A stretch of DNA of 64,000 bases from Streptomyces lydicus (lineage in GTDB: Bacteria > Actinomycetota > Actinomycetes > Streptomycetales > Streptomycetaceae), in contig NZ_CP017157.1 in assembly GCF_001729485.1 (NCBI RefSeq), positions 2,108,001 to 2,172,000 on the forward strand, given 5' to 3'. How positions within the stretch are numbered: the first letter of the stretch is position 1; every line of letters starts with the position of its first letter. This document shows, one piece after another, positions 47,444 through 55,026 of this stretch. Below the pieces are notes generated by a model. That model was not told where the DNA came from. It ran no database searches and saw only the letters and a program-made list of their open reading frames with translations. A program made the translations under genes and the position numbers.

Positions 47444-48196
47444 ATGACCGACCCCACCCACGACGCACCCATCGAAGACACCCCCATCGACCCCACCCCC
47501 ACCGTCACACCCGCCCCGCTGCCCTACGGCACCCCCGACGCGCCCCGCCTCGCCGTACGCGGCGAAGCCCGCCTCGAAGTCGACCCCGAGATCGCCCGCA
47601 TCACCGTCACCATCAGCGCCCGCGGCACCGACCGCACAGCCGCCCTCACCGACCTCACCCGCCGCAACGAACAAGCCCTCACCCTCCTCAAGAGCTACGG
47701 CGACGCCCTCGAAAAACTCGAAACCGGCGCCTTCAGCCTCACCCCCGAACTCACCGACAAAGGCCGCCACGAACGCATCCGCGCCTACCACGGACGCGTC
47801 AGCCACACCGCCACCCTCAACGACTTCACCACCCTCGGCGAACTCACCACCCGCCTCGCCGACCTCGACCTCACCCGCGTCGACGGCCCCTGGTGGGCCC
47901 TGCGCCCCGACTCACCCGCCCACCGGGCCGCCCGCACCCAAGCCGTCCACGAAGCCGTCCAGCGCGCCCGCGAATACGCCGAGGCCCTCGGCGCCCGCCT
48001 CGACGCCGTCCTGGAAATCGCCGACCTCGGCGCCGAGAACACCGCCCCCGCCGCCGGCCCCGCCATGCGCTCCTTCGCCGGCTACGGCGGCGCCCCCGTC
48101 CAGGAATCCGCTCCCGCCCTCGACCTCGAACCCCAGCGCCAGACCGTCTACGCCAACGTCAATGCGCGCTTTACGATGACCCGTCCCGCACTGTGA
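47444..48196 (+). CDS. SIMPL domain (DUF541) protein
   Basis: A 250-residue protein with the SIMPL/DUF541 domain: RLAVRGEARLEVDPEIARITVTISARGTDRTAALTDLTRR, then GRVSHTATLNDFTTLGELTTRLADL, WWALRPDSPAHRAARTQAVHEAVQRAREYAEALGARLDAVLEIADLG, and a C-terminal QRQTVYANVNARFTM strand. There is no signal peptide. The family is widespread with no settled function. ATG 47444 follows CGAGGAG with 6-nt spacing. It is divergent from the 5'-nucleotidase gene, with TAGATT about 115 nt upstream as a possible -10 box. Confidence 0.82.
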   Translation: MTDPTHDAPIEDTPIDPTPTVTPAPLPYGTPDAPRLAVRGEARLEVDPEIARITVTISARGTDRTAALTDLTRRNEQALTLLKSYGDALEKLETGAFSLTPELTDKGRHERIRAYHGRVSHTATLNDFTTLGELTTRLADLDLTRVDGPWWALRPDSPAHRAARTQAVHEAVQRAREYAEALGARLDAVLEIADLGAENTAPAAGPAMRSFAGYGGAPVQESAPALDLEPQRQTVYANVNARFTMTRPAL

Positions 48197-48329
48197 GATC
48201 CCGGCCCGCGAAGATGAAATTCCGCTCATCGGAGCGGGTCCCCGCGCATTCCATTACTTGTCAACAGCCTTTCACCAAGCGCTCGTTGAGCAGTCACTTC
48301 TTCACAGTTCCCTACCGCCCGGTAAGTCA

Positions 48330-48335
48330 TAGGGT
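48330..48335 (+). promoter_or_regulatory. -10 box of the pyruvate kinase gene
   Basis: TAGGGT ends 6 nt before ATG 48342, so the mRNA should be leaderless. The -35 region is not obvious. Confidence 0.5.
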
Positions 48336-48341
48336 CGAAAC

Positions 48342-49778
48342 ATGCGCCGAGCAAAGATCGTCTGCACACTGGGACCCGCCACCGACTCGTACGAGCAGAT
48401 CAAAGCCCTCGTCGAAGCCGGAATGGACATCGCCCGCTTCAACCTCAGCCACGGCACCTACGCCGATCACGAAGCGCGGTTCGACCGGGTCCGCAAAGCC
48501 TCCGAAGAAACCCGCCGCAGCGTCGGCATCCTCGCCGACCTTCAAGGCCCGAAGATCCGCCTCGGCCGATTCCGCGAAGGCCCGGTACTTCTCGAACGCG
48601 ACGACGAGTTCACCATCACCGTCGAACCGTCCGTCGAAGGCGACCGCCACCTCTGCGGCACCACCTACCCGGGCCTCGCCGCCGACGTCACCACCGGCGA
48701 ACGCATCCTCGTCGACGACGGCAAGGTGACCCTGGAGGTCACCGGCGTCGACGGCCCCCGCGTCCGCACCAAGGTCATCGAAGGCGGCATGGTCTCCGAC
48801 CACAAGGGCCTCAACCTCCCCGGCGTCGCCGTCTCCGTCCCCGCCCTCTCCGACAAGGACGAGGACGACCTCCGCTGGGCCCTGCGCTACGGCGCCGACA
48901 TCATCGCCCTGTCCTTCGTCCGCAGCGGCCGCGACATCGAGGACGTCCACCGCATCATGCGCGAGGAGGACCGCTTCCTCCCCGTCATCGCCAAGGTCGA
49001 AAAGCCCCAGGCGGTCGACAACATCGACGACATCGTCGCCGCCTTCGACGGCATCATGGTCGCCCGCGGCGACCTCGGCGTCGAAATGCCCCTCGAAACC
49101 GTCCCGATCGTCCAGAAGCGCGCCGTCAAACTCGCCAAGCGCAACGCCAAACCGGTCATCGTCGCCACCCAGATGCTCGACTCGATGATCGACAACTCCC
49201 GCCCCACCCGCGCCGAAGCCTCCGACGTCGCCAACGCCGTCATCGACGGCACCGACGCCGTGATGCTCTCCGGCGAGACCAGCGTCGGCAAATACCCCAC
49301 CGAAACCGTCAAGACGATGAGCCGCATCGTCGAGGCGGCCGAGGAAGACATCCTCGCCAAGGGCCTCCCGCCGCTCACCGAGACCAGCAAGCCCCGCACC
49401 CAGGGCGGCGCCGTCGCCCGCGCCGCCGCCGAAATGGGCGACTTCCTCGGCGCCAAGTTCCTCGTCGCCTTCACCCAGTCCGGCGACACCGTCCGCCGCC
49501 TCTCCCGCTACCGCTCACCCATCCCGCTGCTCGCCTTCACCCCCGACACCGCCACCCGCTCCCAGCTCAACGTCAGCTGGGGCGTGGAGACCTTCCTCGG
49601 CCCCACCGTCAACTCCACCGACGAGATGGTCGCCCAGGTCGACGAGCAGCTGCTGAGGATCGGCCGCTGCCAGAAGGGCGACGTCGTCATCATCACCGCC
49701 GGCTCCCCGCCCGGGGTCCCCGGCTCCACCAACCTCGTCCGCGTCCACCACATCGGCAAATCCGACACCACCGACTAG
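48342..49778 (+). CDS. pyk: Pyruvate kinase
   Basis: A 478-residue glycolytic enzyme that makes pyruvate and ATP from phosphoenolpyruvate and ADP. Seen motifs are AKIVCTLGPATDSYEQI, ARFNLSHGTYADH, PVIAKVEKPQAVDNIDDIVAAFDGIMVARGDLGVEMPLE (catalytic Lys and metal Glu/Asp), KPVIVATQMLDSMIDNSRPTRAEASDVANAVIDGTDAVMLSGE, and a C-terminal regulatory domain. It is normal length with no truncation. A terminator hairpin lies 24 nt downstream. Confidence 0.97.
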   Translation: MRRAKIVCTLGPATDSYEQIKALVEAGMDIARFNLSHGTYADHEARFDRVRKASEETRRSVGILADLQGPKIRLGRFREGPVLLERDDEFTITVEPSVEGDRHLCGTTYPGLAADVTTGERILVDDGKVTLEVTGVDGPRVRTKVIEGGMVSDHKGLNLPGVAVSVPALSDKDEDDLRWALRYGADIIALSFVRSGRDIEDVHRIMREEDRFLPVIAKVEKPQAVDNIDDIVAAFDGIMVARGDLGVEMPLETVPIVQKRAVKLAKRNAKPVIVATQMLDSMIDNSRPTRAEASDVANAVIDGTDAVMLSGETSVGKYPTETVKTMSRIVEAAEEDILAKGLPPLTETSKPRTQGGAVARAAAEMGDFLGAKFLVAFTQSGDTVRRLSRYRSPIPLLAFTPDTATRSQLNVSWGVETFLGPTVNSTDEMVAQVDEQLLRIGRCQKGDVVIITAGSPPGVPGSTNLVRVHHIGKSDTTD

Positions 49779-49801
49779 CTCCACCCGCACAAGATCCTGC
49801 T

Positions 49802-49844
49802 GGGCCGAGGTACCTGACTGCCGTCCCTGTCAGTACTTCGGCCC
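49802..49844. terminator. pyk terminator overlapping the end of the LAGLIDADG-like gene
   Basis: GGGCCGAGGTACCTGAC pairs with GTCAGTACTTCGGCCC (one bulge, one G-U), a 16-bp stem. The right arm contains the stop codon and last four codons (GPKY) of the converging gene. Confidence 0.7.
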
Positions 49845-50621
49845 GATGTGTTGATCCATGAGCGCGACGGACGCTCTGCGGGCGACCGAGATGTTGAACG
49901 GGTCGCGCCCCCGCGCCAGCTCGGTCCACTCGACGCCGACCTTGGTGAGGGTCTCCGAGAAGAGCCGCCGGATGTCATCCGACTTGTTGGTGAAGAAGTA
50001 CCGCGGGTACTCGTACCGTTTGCGTTTGCCGCCGACCGCCCTGGTCGTCCAGTTGGTGACCCGGCAGCCGTCGGAGTGGATGAGTCCGCGGATGAATTCC
50101 CAGGGATGCGCGTCCACGATCTGCTGCTGCCAGGGTTCGAGGGCGATGGTCCGCTCGTGCTTCCTGCCTTTGCCGTGCTGCGGGAACAGGCACCATAAGT
50201 GCTTCGAGTAGACCTTCACGTTGTGGCAGCCGGTCCTGCGCACCCGGCACACGGAGTTGTCGGGGAAAACCGCGCGCATCGCCGCTTCACAGGCGTCCAT
50301 GAGGCCCGGCCAGTCGTCACCGCACGCGATCATGAGACTCGGTACCCGGTGCGTCGAGTACTGGATGATGTGGCCGTCGCCGAGGTAGAGGGCCAGGAGG
50401 TAGGAGTACGCCGCCCGGTCGAGGTCGCGGCCGTCGCAGCGTGGGCATTTCGGGTCGTGCGCGCCCGGACACTCTCCGCGTGCGGCGCGGTCCAGGTGTC
50501 GCCAGTAGCCGATGGTGCCGACGGGGACGCCCAGCGCGCGGGCCACCTCCGCGTTCCTTGCTCCCGCGCGGAGCCGGGCGAGCGCCTCGTGCCGTACGTC
50601 TGTGCCGTGGAAGTAGCTCAT
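49830..50621 (-). CDS. Stand-alone LAGLIDADG-like endonuclease/regulator with N-terminal HTH
   Basis: A 263-residue protein. The N-terminus is a helix-turn-helix (HEALARLRAGARNAEVARALGVPVGTIGYWRH). A small CxxC-type segment follows (CPGAHDPKCPRCDGRDLD). Then come two LAGLIDADG-like motifs, YLLALYLGDGHII and EFIRGLIHSDGCRV, about 100 residues apart, each with the acidic residue. This matches stand-alone LAGLIDADG proteins of actinomycetes, either a homing-type endonuclease or a domesticated DNA-binding regulator. It is not inside an intron or intein. ATG 50621 is preceded by GCAGAG inside an inverted repeat. It lies 85 nt downstream of tRNA-Leu on the same strand. Confidence 0.72.
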   Translation of the reverse strand: MSYFHGTDVRHEALARLRAGARNAEVARALGVPVGTIGYWRHLDRAARGECPGAHDPKCPRCDGRDLDRAAYSYLLALYLGDGHIIQYSTHRVPSLMIACGDDWPGLMDACEAAMRAVFPDNSVCRVRRTGCHNVKVYSKHLWCLFPQHGKGRKHERTIALEPWQQQIVDAHPWEFIRGLIHSDGCRVTNWTTRAVGGKRKRYEYPRYFFTNKSDDIRRLFSETLTKVGVEWTELARGRDPFNISVARRASVALMDQHIGPKY

Positions 50622-50627
50622 GACATC

Positions 50628-50657
50628 ACTCTGCGTGACGGAATGTAGGCGCAGAGT
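50628..50657 (-). promoter_or_regulatory. Inverted repeat before the LAGLIDADG-like gene
   Basis: ACTCTGCG (50650-50657, minus strand) pairs with CGCAGAGT (50628-50635), 14-nt loop. The second arm contains the only purine-rich ribosome-binding candidate, so the hairpin could hide it; it could also be a protein operator. Confidence 0.4.
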
Positions 50658-50706
50658 AAAAGTCGCGGATAATTCACGAGAACGCGGAATTCCGCTTTTT
50701 CAGAGG

Positions 50707-50789
50707 TGCCGGGTGCGGGACTCGAACCCGCAAGCCCTCTCGGGCAGATGTGTTTGAGACATCCGTGTATGCCATTCCACCAACCCGGC
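50707..50789 (-). tRNA. tRNA-Leu (anticodon CAA)
   Basis: An 83-nt class II tRNA on the minus strand. Acceptor arms are GCCGGGT and ACCCGGC with discriminator A. The anticodon stem is GATGT/ACATC with loop CTCAAAC, giving anticodon CAA for UUG codons. A long variable arm (GCCCGAGAGGGC) is typical of Leu. The T arm is GCGGGTTCGAGTCCCGC. CCA is not encoded. Confidence 0.95.
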
Positions 50790-50879
50790 CGGTTGGCCAG
50801 AGACACCATACCGTGTGCGTCACCACAGCCGCCTCTAGGTAGGCTGCAATGGCACCACCTGCCTGGAACGAGGAGACCC

Positions 50880-51533
50880 GTGAGCGCCGCCGAGCCCGAG
50901 CCGCCCGTCGCCGATGACGATCAGTCGCACGTCCCGCCGCTGACCACGCGCGTCGTGATCGCCGAGGACGAGGCCCTCATCCGTCTCGACCTCAAAGAGA
51001 TGCTGGAGGAAGAGGGCTACACCGTCGTCGGCGAGGCCGGGGACGGGCAGACCGCCGTGGACCTGGCCCGGGAGCACCGCCCCGACCTGGTGATCCTGGA
51101 CGTCAAGATGCCGGTTCTGGACGGCATCTCGGCGGCCGAGAAGATCGCCGAGGAGAGCATCGCGCCGGTGCTGATGCTGACCGCGTTCTCGCAGCGCGAG
51201 CTGGTGGAACGGGCCCGGGACGCGGGCGCGATGGCGTACCTGGTGAAGCCGTTCTCGAAGAGCGACGTCGTGCCGGCGATCGAGATGGCGGTGAGCCGGT
51301 TCACCGAGCTGAAGACGCTGGAGAAGGAGGTCGCCGACCTCACCCAGCGGCTGGAGACGCGGAAGCTGGTCGACCGCGCGAAGAGCATTCTGCAGACGCA
51401 GTACGGCCTGACGGAGCCGGCCGCCTTCCGGTGGATCCAGAAGACGTCGATGGACCGCCGGCTGTCGATGCAGCAGGTGGCCGAGGCGGTCATCGAGGAC
51501 GCCGAGGAGAAGAAGCAGCAGAAGAAGGACTAG
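50880..51533 (+). CDS. ANTAR-domain response regulator (PdtaR-like)
   Basis: A 217-residue response regulator. After a 25-residue acidic tail, the receiver domain has VVIAEDEALIRLDLKEMLEEEGY, the phosphorylated Asp in PDLVILDVKMPVLDG, the Thr in MLTAFSQ, and LVKPFSK. The C-terminal RNA-binding ANTAR domain is TQRLETRKLVDRAKSILQTQYGLTEPAAFRWIQKTSMDRRLSMQQVAEAVI. The family antiterminates transcription by binding paired RNA hairpins. It resembles Mycobacterium PdtaR (Rv1626). No histidine kinase gene adjoins it. GTG 50880 follows GAGGAG. Confidence 0.92.
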   Translation: MSAAEPEPPVADDDQSHVPPLTTRVVIAEDEALIRLDLKEMLEEEGYTVVGEAGDGQTAVDLAREHRPDLVILDVKMPVLDGISAAEKIAEESIAPVLMLTAFSQRELVERARDAGAMAYLVKPFSKSDVVPAIEMAVSRFTELKTLEKEVADLTQRLETRKLVDRAKSILQTQYGLTEPAAFRWIQKTSMDRRLSMQQVAEAVIEDAEEKKQQKKD

Positions 51534-51553
51534 CGCGCTGCCTGGAGTGACGA

Positions 51554-51592
51554 AAACGGCCCCGTACCGAAGTGATCGGTACGGGGCCGTTT
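51554..51592. terminator. Bidirectional terminator between the ANTAR gene and livF
   Basis: A 17-bp perfect stem (AAACGGCCCCGTACCGA with TCGGTACGGGGCCGTTT) around AGTGA, with T-rich ends on both strands. The strongest terminator in the window. Confidence 0.9.
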
Positions 51593-51615
51593 CGTGTGGA
51601 CGGGCCGTGCGCGGG

Positions 51616-52332
51616 TCAGTCCTCGCCGAGGTATGCCTTGCGGACGGACTCGTCGTGGAGGAGGTCCTGGCCGGTGCCGGAGAGGGCGATCCGGCCGATC
51701 TCCATGACGTGGGCCCGGTCGGCGAGGGACAGCGCGGCCTGGGCGTTCTGTTCCACGAGGAGGATGGTGGTGCCCTGGGAGCGGAGTTCGCGGATGGTCT
51801 CCATGATCTTCTGCATCATGATCGGCGACAGGCCCATGGACGGCTCGTCGAGCATGAGGAGTTTGGGGCGGCACATCAGGGCGCGGCCCATGGCGAGCAT
51901 CTGCTGTTCGCCGCCGGAGAGCGTGCCGGAGGCTTGTTTGCTGCGTTGGCCGAGGATCGGGAAGAGGTCGTAGACGCGCTGGATGTCGGCGTCGATGCCG
52001 GCGGTGTCCTTGCGGAGGAAGGCGCCGAGCTTGAGGTTCTCGGCGATGGTGAGGCGGGGGAAGAGGCGGCGCCCCTCGGGGGAGTGGGCGAGGCCGCGTT
52101 CGACGATCTTGTGGGCGGGGACGCCGTTGAGGGGTTCCCCGTCGAAGGTGATCTTTCCGGCGAGGGGCTTGAGGAGGCCGGAAAGGGTGCGCAGGGTGGT
52201 GGTCTTCCCGGCGCCGTTGGTGCCGATGAGGGTGACGGCCTGTCCCGCTTCGACGGAGAACGAGATGCCCTTGACGGCTTCGATCTTGCCGTAGGCGACG
52301 CGGAGGTCCTCGACTTCGAGCAGTGCGGTCAT
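51616..52332 (-). CDS. livF: Branched-chain amino acid ABC transporter, ATP-binding protein LivF
   Basis: A 238-residue ATPase of the HAAT family importing Leu/Ile/Val. Walker A is GTNGAGKTTTLRTLSG, the signature is LSGGEQQMLAMGRALM, Walker B is LLMLDEPSMGLSP, and the switch His region is TILLVEQNAQAALSLADRAHVMEIGRI. ATG 52332 overlaps the livG stop by 4 nt (ATGA). Last gene of the liv operon. Confidence 0.95.
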   Translation of the reverse strand: MTALLEVEDLRVAYGKIEAVKGISFSVEAGQAVTLIGTNGAGKTTTLRTLSGLLKPLAGKITFDGEPLNGVPAHKIVERGLAHSPEGRRLFPRLTIAENLKLGAFLRKDTAGIDADIQRVYDLFPILGQRSKQASGTLSGGEQQMLAMGRALMCRPKLLMLDEPSMGLSPIMMQKIMETIRELRSQGTTILLVEQNAQAALSLADRAHVMEIGRIALSGTGQDLLHDESVRKAYLGED

Positions 52333-53234
52333 GGGGTGTCTCCGCTCTCTGCGGACTCGGCGGCGGCTGCCCCCGTCGCGGGTGTATCCGGGTCGGCGGC
52401 CGTCGGTGTGTCGTCGACGGGGGTGCCGAGGTAGGCGGCGATGACGCGTTCGTCGGCCTGGACGACGTCGGCGGTGCCTTCGACGAGTTTCTGGCCCTGG
52501 ACGAGGACCGCGACGCGGTCGCAGAGGTTGAAGATGAAGCGCATGTCGTGCTCGATGACGAGAACGGCGGTGCCCTGGGCGCGGATGGCGAGGACGAGGT
52601 CCTGGGTCGCGCGGGTTTCCTGCGGGTTCATGCCCGCGGTGGGTTCGTCCAGGAGGAGCAGGCCGGGCTCGCTGGCCAGGGCGCGGGCGATTTCGAGCTT
52701 GCGCTGCTCGCCGTACGGGAGATTGCGGGCGAGGTGGTCGCGTTTGTGGGCGAGGCCGGTGAACTCCAGGAGTTCCATGGCGCGTTCCTCGCTGCCCCGT
52801 TCGGCCTTCTTGAACCCGGGGCCGCGCAGGAGGGCGGACCAGAGTCCTTCCTTGGTGCGGGTGTGCCGTCCGACGAGGACGTTTTCGAGGACGGTCATGT
52901 TGGCGAAGAGGCGGATGTTCTGAAAGGTGCGGGCGATGCCCGCTTGGGTCACGAGGTGGGGTTTGCGGGAGAGGCGGGTGCCCCGGTAGCTGACGGTGCC
53001 TTCGGTGGGGACGTACAACCCGGTGAGGCAGTTGAAGAAGGTGGTTTTGCCGGCACCGTTGGGGCCGATGAGGCCGACGATTTCGCCGGTGTTGACGGTG
53101 AGGTCGACGCCCCGGACGGCGGTGAGTCCGCCGAACCGCATGGTGACGCCGTCGGCCTGGAGGACGGTGCCGTCGCCGGCGGCGGCGTTGTCAGTGGCGG
53201 GTGCGAGGGTGGGTGGTGTGGTCATGGTCGTCAC
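52329..53234 (-). CDS. livG: Branched-chain amino acid ABC transporter, ATP-binding protein LivG
   Basis: A 301-residue ATPase, the partner of LivF. Walker A is GPNGAGKTTFFNCLTG, the signature LPYGEQRKLEIARAL, Walker B LLLLDEPTAGMNPQET, and the C-terminal LivG-type block is VIEHDMRFIFNLCDRVAVLVQGQKL. A 20-residue N-terminal Ala/Thr tail and a 35-residue C-terminal Ala/Asp/Thr tail extend the domain. GTG 53234 overlaps the livM stop by 4 nt; ATG 53225 is an alternative. Confidence 0.94.
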   Translation of the reverse strand: MTTMTTPPTLAPATDNAAAGDGTVLQADGVTMRFGGLTAVRGVDLTVNTGEIVGLIGPNGAGKTTFFNCLTGLYVPTEGTVSYRGTRLSRKPHLVTQAGIARTFQNIRLFANMTVLENVLVGRHTRTKEGLWSALLRGPGFKKAERGSEERAMELLEFTGLAHKRDHLARNLPYGEQRKLEIARALASEPGLLLLDEPTAGMNPQETRATQDLVLAIRAQGTAVLVIEHDMRFIFNLCDRVAVLVQGQKLVEGTADVVQADERVIAAYLGTPVDDTPTAADPDTPATGAAAAESAESGDTP

Positions 53235-55021
53235 GCCTTTGCCTTGGTGGCGCCGAGGGCGGCGTCGGTGTCCGGGAGGCGTTGGTCGGGCACGTCGAGT
53301 TGGCCGGTTTCGTGGAATTCCAGTTGTTTGCGGCGGTCGGGGATCAGGCCCTCCGGCCGGAACCGCATGAGGAGGACGAGCGCGATGCCGAAGAGGAGGA
53401 GCTGGTAGTCCTGGAGGAAGTCGAGCTTGGCGGGGATGAGGAAGAGCAGCGCCGCGCCGACGAGGGGGCCGCTGAGGGTGCCCATGCCGCCGAGGATGAC
53501 GGCGGCGAGGAGGAACGCGGAGTTGGGGGGCTGGGGCCCGGCGAACTGGAACTGTTCGGGGGTGGCGGTGGTGACGACGTGGGCGTGGACGGTGCCGGCG
53601 AGTCCGGCGAGGGCGGCGCCCAGGGCGAAGGCGAGCAGGCGCAGCCGGAAGCTGTTGATGCCCATGGCGATGGCGGCGGTCTCGTCCTCGCGGATGGCGA
53701 TCCAGGCGCGGCCGATGCGGGAGGCCGCGGCGCGCCGGAAGACCAGGACGACGAAGGCGGTCACGAGGATCATCAGCAGGTAGTAGTTGCCGTAGGTGGC
53801 GACGGGGATGCCGAGGATGTCGTGGGGTTCGCCGAAGTTGAAGCCGAAGATCTCCAGGTTGGGGATGTTGGGGATGCCCATGGCGCCGTTGGTGATGTCG
53901 GGGCCGGTGGTGCCGTTGAGGTTGAGCATGGCGATGCGGAAGATCTCACCGAAGCCGAGGGTGACGATGGCGAGGTAGTCGCCGCGCAGCCGGAGGGTGG
54001 GCGCGCCGATCAGCACGCCGAAGACGAGGGACGCGGCGGCTCCGGTGAGGAGGGCGGCCCAGAAGGGGAAGTGCAGCCCGAGGGCGGATTCGGGGGAGCC
54101 GGAGACGAGGGCGGCGGCGTAGGCGCCGACGCCGAGGAAGGCGACGTATCCGAGGTCGAGGAGGCCGGCGAGGCCGACGACGACGTTGAGGCCCAGGGCG
54201 ACGGTCGCGAAGATCAGGATGTTGGCGCCGATGATCGTGTACTGGTCGGTGTCCTGGGTGAAGGGGAAGCAGGCGGCGGCGATGAACGCCGCACCGAGGG
54301 CGACGCCGCGGTGGGTGCGGGTGAGCTGGTTGAGCCGGTTGATGAGGCCGGCCCGGTTGAGTGCGGGGACGGCGAGGACGACGAGGAGCAGGTAGCCGAC
54401 GAAGGGCGCGCCGTCGTCGGTGTCGATGCCGTAGGTGAAGACGAGCAGGCCGGCGGCGAAGGCCGCGGCGATGACCAGGATCTCGGCCCAGGACGGCAGT
54501 TCGCGGGTGCGGCGCCGTACGGGGGAGGCGGCGAGGGCCGCGGTGAAGCGCTGCCAGGGGTTGGCGGGGGTGGTGGCGTCGGGCCGGTCGGGGGGCAGGG
54601 CGAGGGCGCCGAGCAGGGTGACGAGGGCCGCGACGCCGGCGACGGCGCCGCCCGGTTCGAGGTTGACCAGCCCGCCGAGCTGGACGGCGATGGCGCCGAG
54701 GGTGAACCAGGTGGCGGCGAAGGTGCCCAGCGCGGCGAGGAGAGTGGGGGCGTTGCGGCCGGCCGGGGTGAGCCACTGCAGACCGCGCAGGCCGAGGGCG
54801 GCGGTGGCGAAGAGGAGGGTGAGGATGCCGCCGGCGAGGGTGACGATCTGCAGGCCGGCGGGGGATCCGTAGTAGGTGAGGTCGCCGGGGAAGTCGCTGC
54901 TCCAGGTCCAGGCGAGGCCGGTGGAGGCGGCGGTGGCGAGGGCGCCGGCGGCGGTGGTGAGGCGGGCGGCGCGTTCGGGGAGGGGGAGCAGGCCGCGGGG
55001 GGTGGTGGTTGTGGTGGTCAT
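53231..55021 (-). CDS. livM: Branched-chain amino acid ABC transporter permease LivM with long N-terminal membrane extension
   Basis: A 596-residue permease. The C-terminal 330 residues are a normal LivM: YTIIGANILIFATVALGLNVVVGLAGLLDLGYVAFLGVGAY, LRLRGDYLAIVTLGFGEIFRI, IGRAWIAIREDETAAIAMGIN, FALGAALAGLAGTVHAHVV. The first 230 residues add about six hydrophobic segments that the E. coli protein lacks. ATG 55021 was taken. GTG 55030 in frame would give the GTGA overlap with livH seen elsewhere in this operon. Confidence 0.92.
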   Translation of the reverse strand: MTTTTTTPRGLLPLPERAARLTTAAGALATAASTGLAWTWSSDFPGDLTYYGSPAGLQIVTLAGGILTLLFATAALGLRGLQWLTPAGRNAPTLLAALGTFAATWFTLGAIAVQLGGLVNLEPGGAVAGVAALVTLLGALALPPDRPDATTPANPWQRFTAALAASPVRRRTRELPSWAEILVIAAAFAAGLLVFTYGIDTDDGAPFVGYLLLVVLAVPALNRAGLINRLNQLTRTHRGVALGAAFIAAACFPFTQDTDQYTIIGANILIFATVALGLNVVVGLAGLLDLGYVAFLGVGAYAAALVSGSPESALGLHFPFWAALLTGAAASLVFGVLIGAPTLRLRGDYLAIVTLGFGEIFRIAMLNLNGTTGPDITNGAMGIPNIPNLEIFGFNFGEPHDILGIPVATYGNYYLLMILVTAFVVLVFRRAAASRIGRAWIAIREDETAAIAMGINSFRLRLLAFALGAALAGLAGTVHAHVVTTATPEQFQFAGPQPPNSAFLLAAVILGGMGTLSGPLVGAALLFLIPAKLDFLQDYQLLLFGIALVLLMRFRPEGLIPDRRKQLEFHETGQLDVPDQRLPDTDAALGATKAKA

Positions 55022-55026
55022 CGGTA

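Noticed and set aside
50683..50694. GCGGAATTCCGC palindrome after tRNA-Leu as an attachment site
   Set aside because: No second copy matching the tRNA end was found, so it cannot be called an att site; it may be part of the tRNA terminator.
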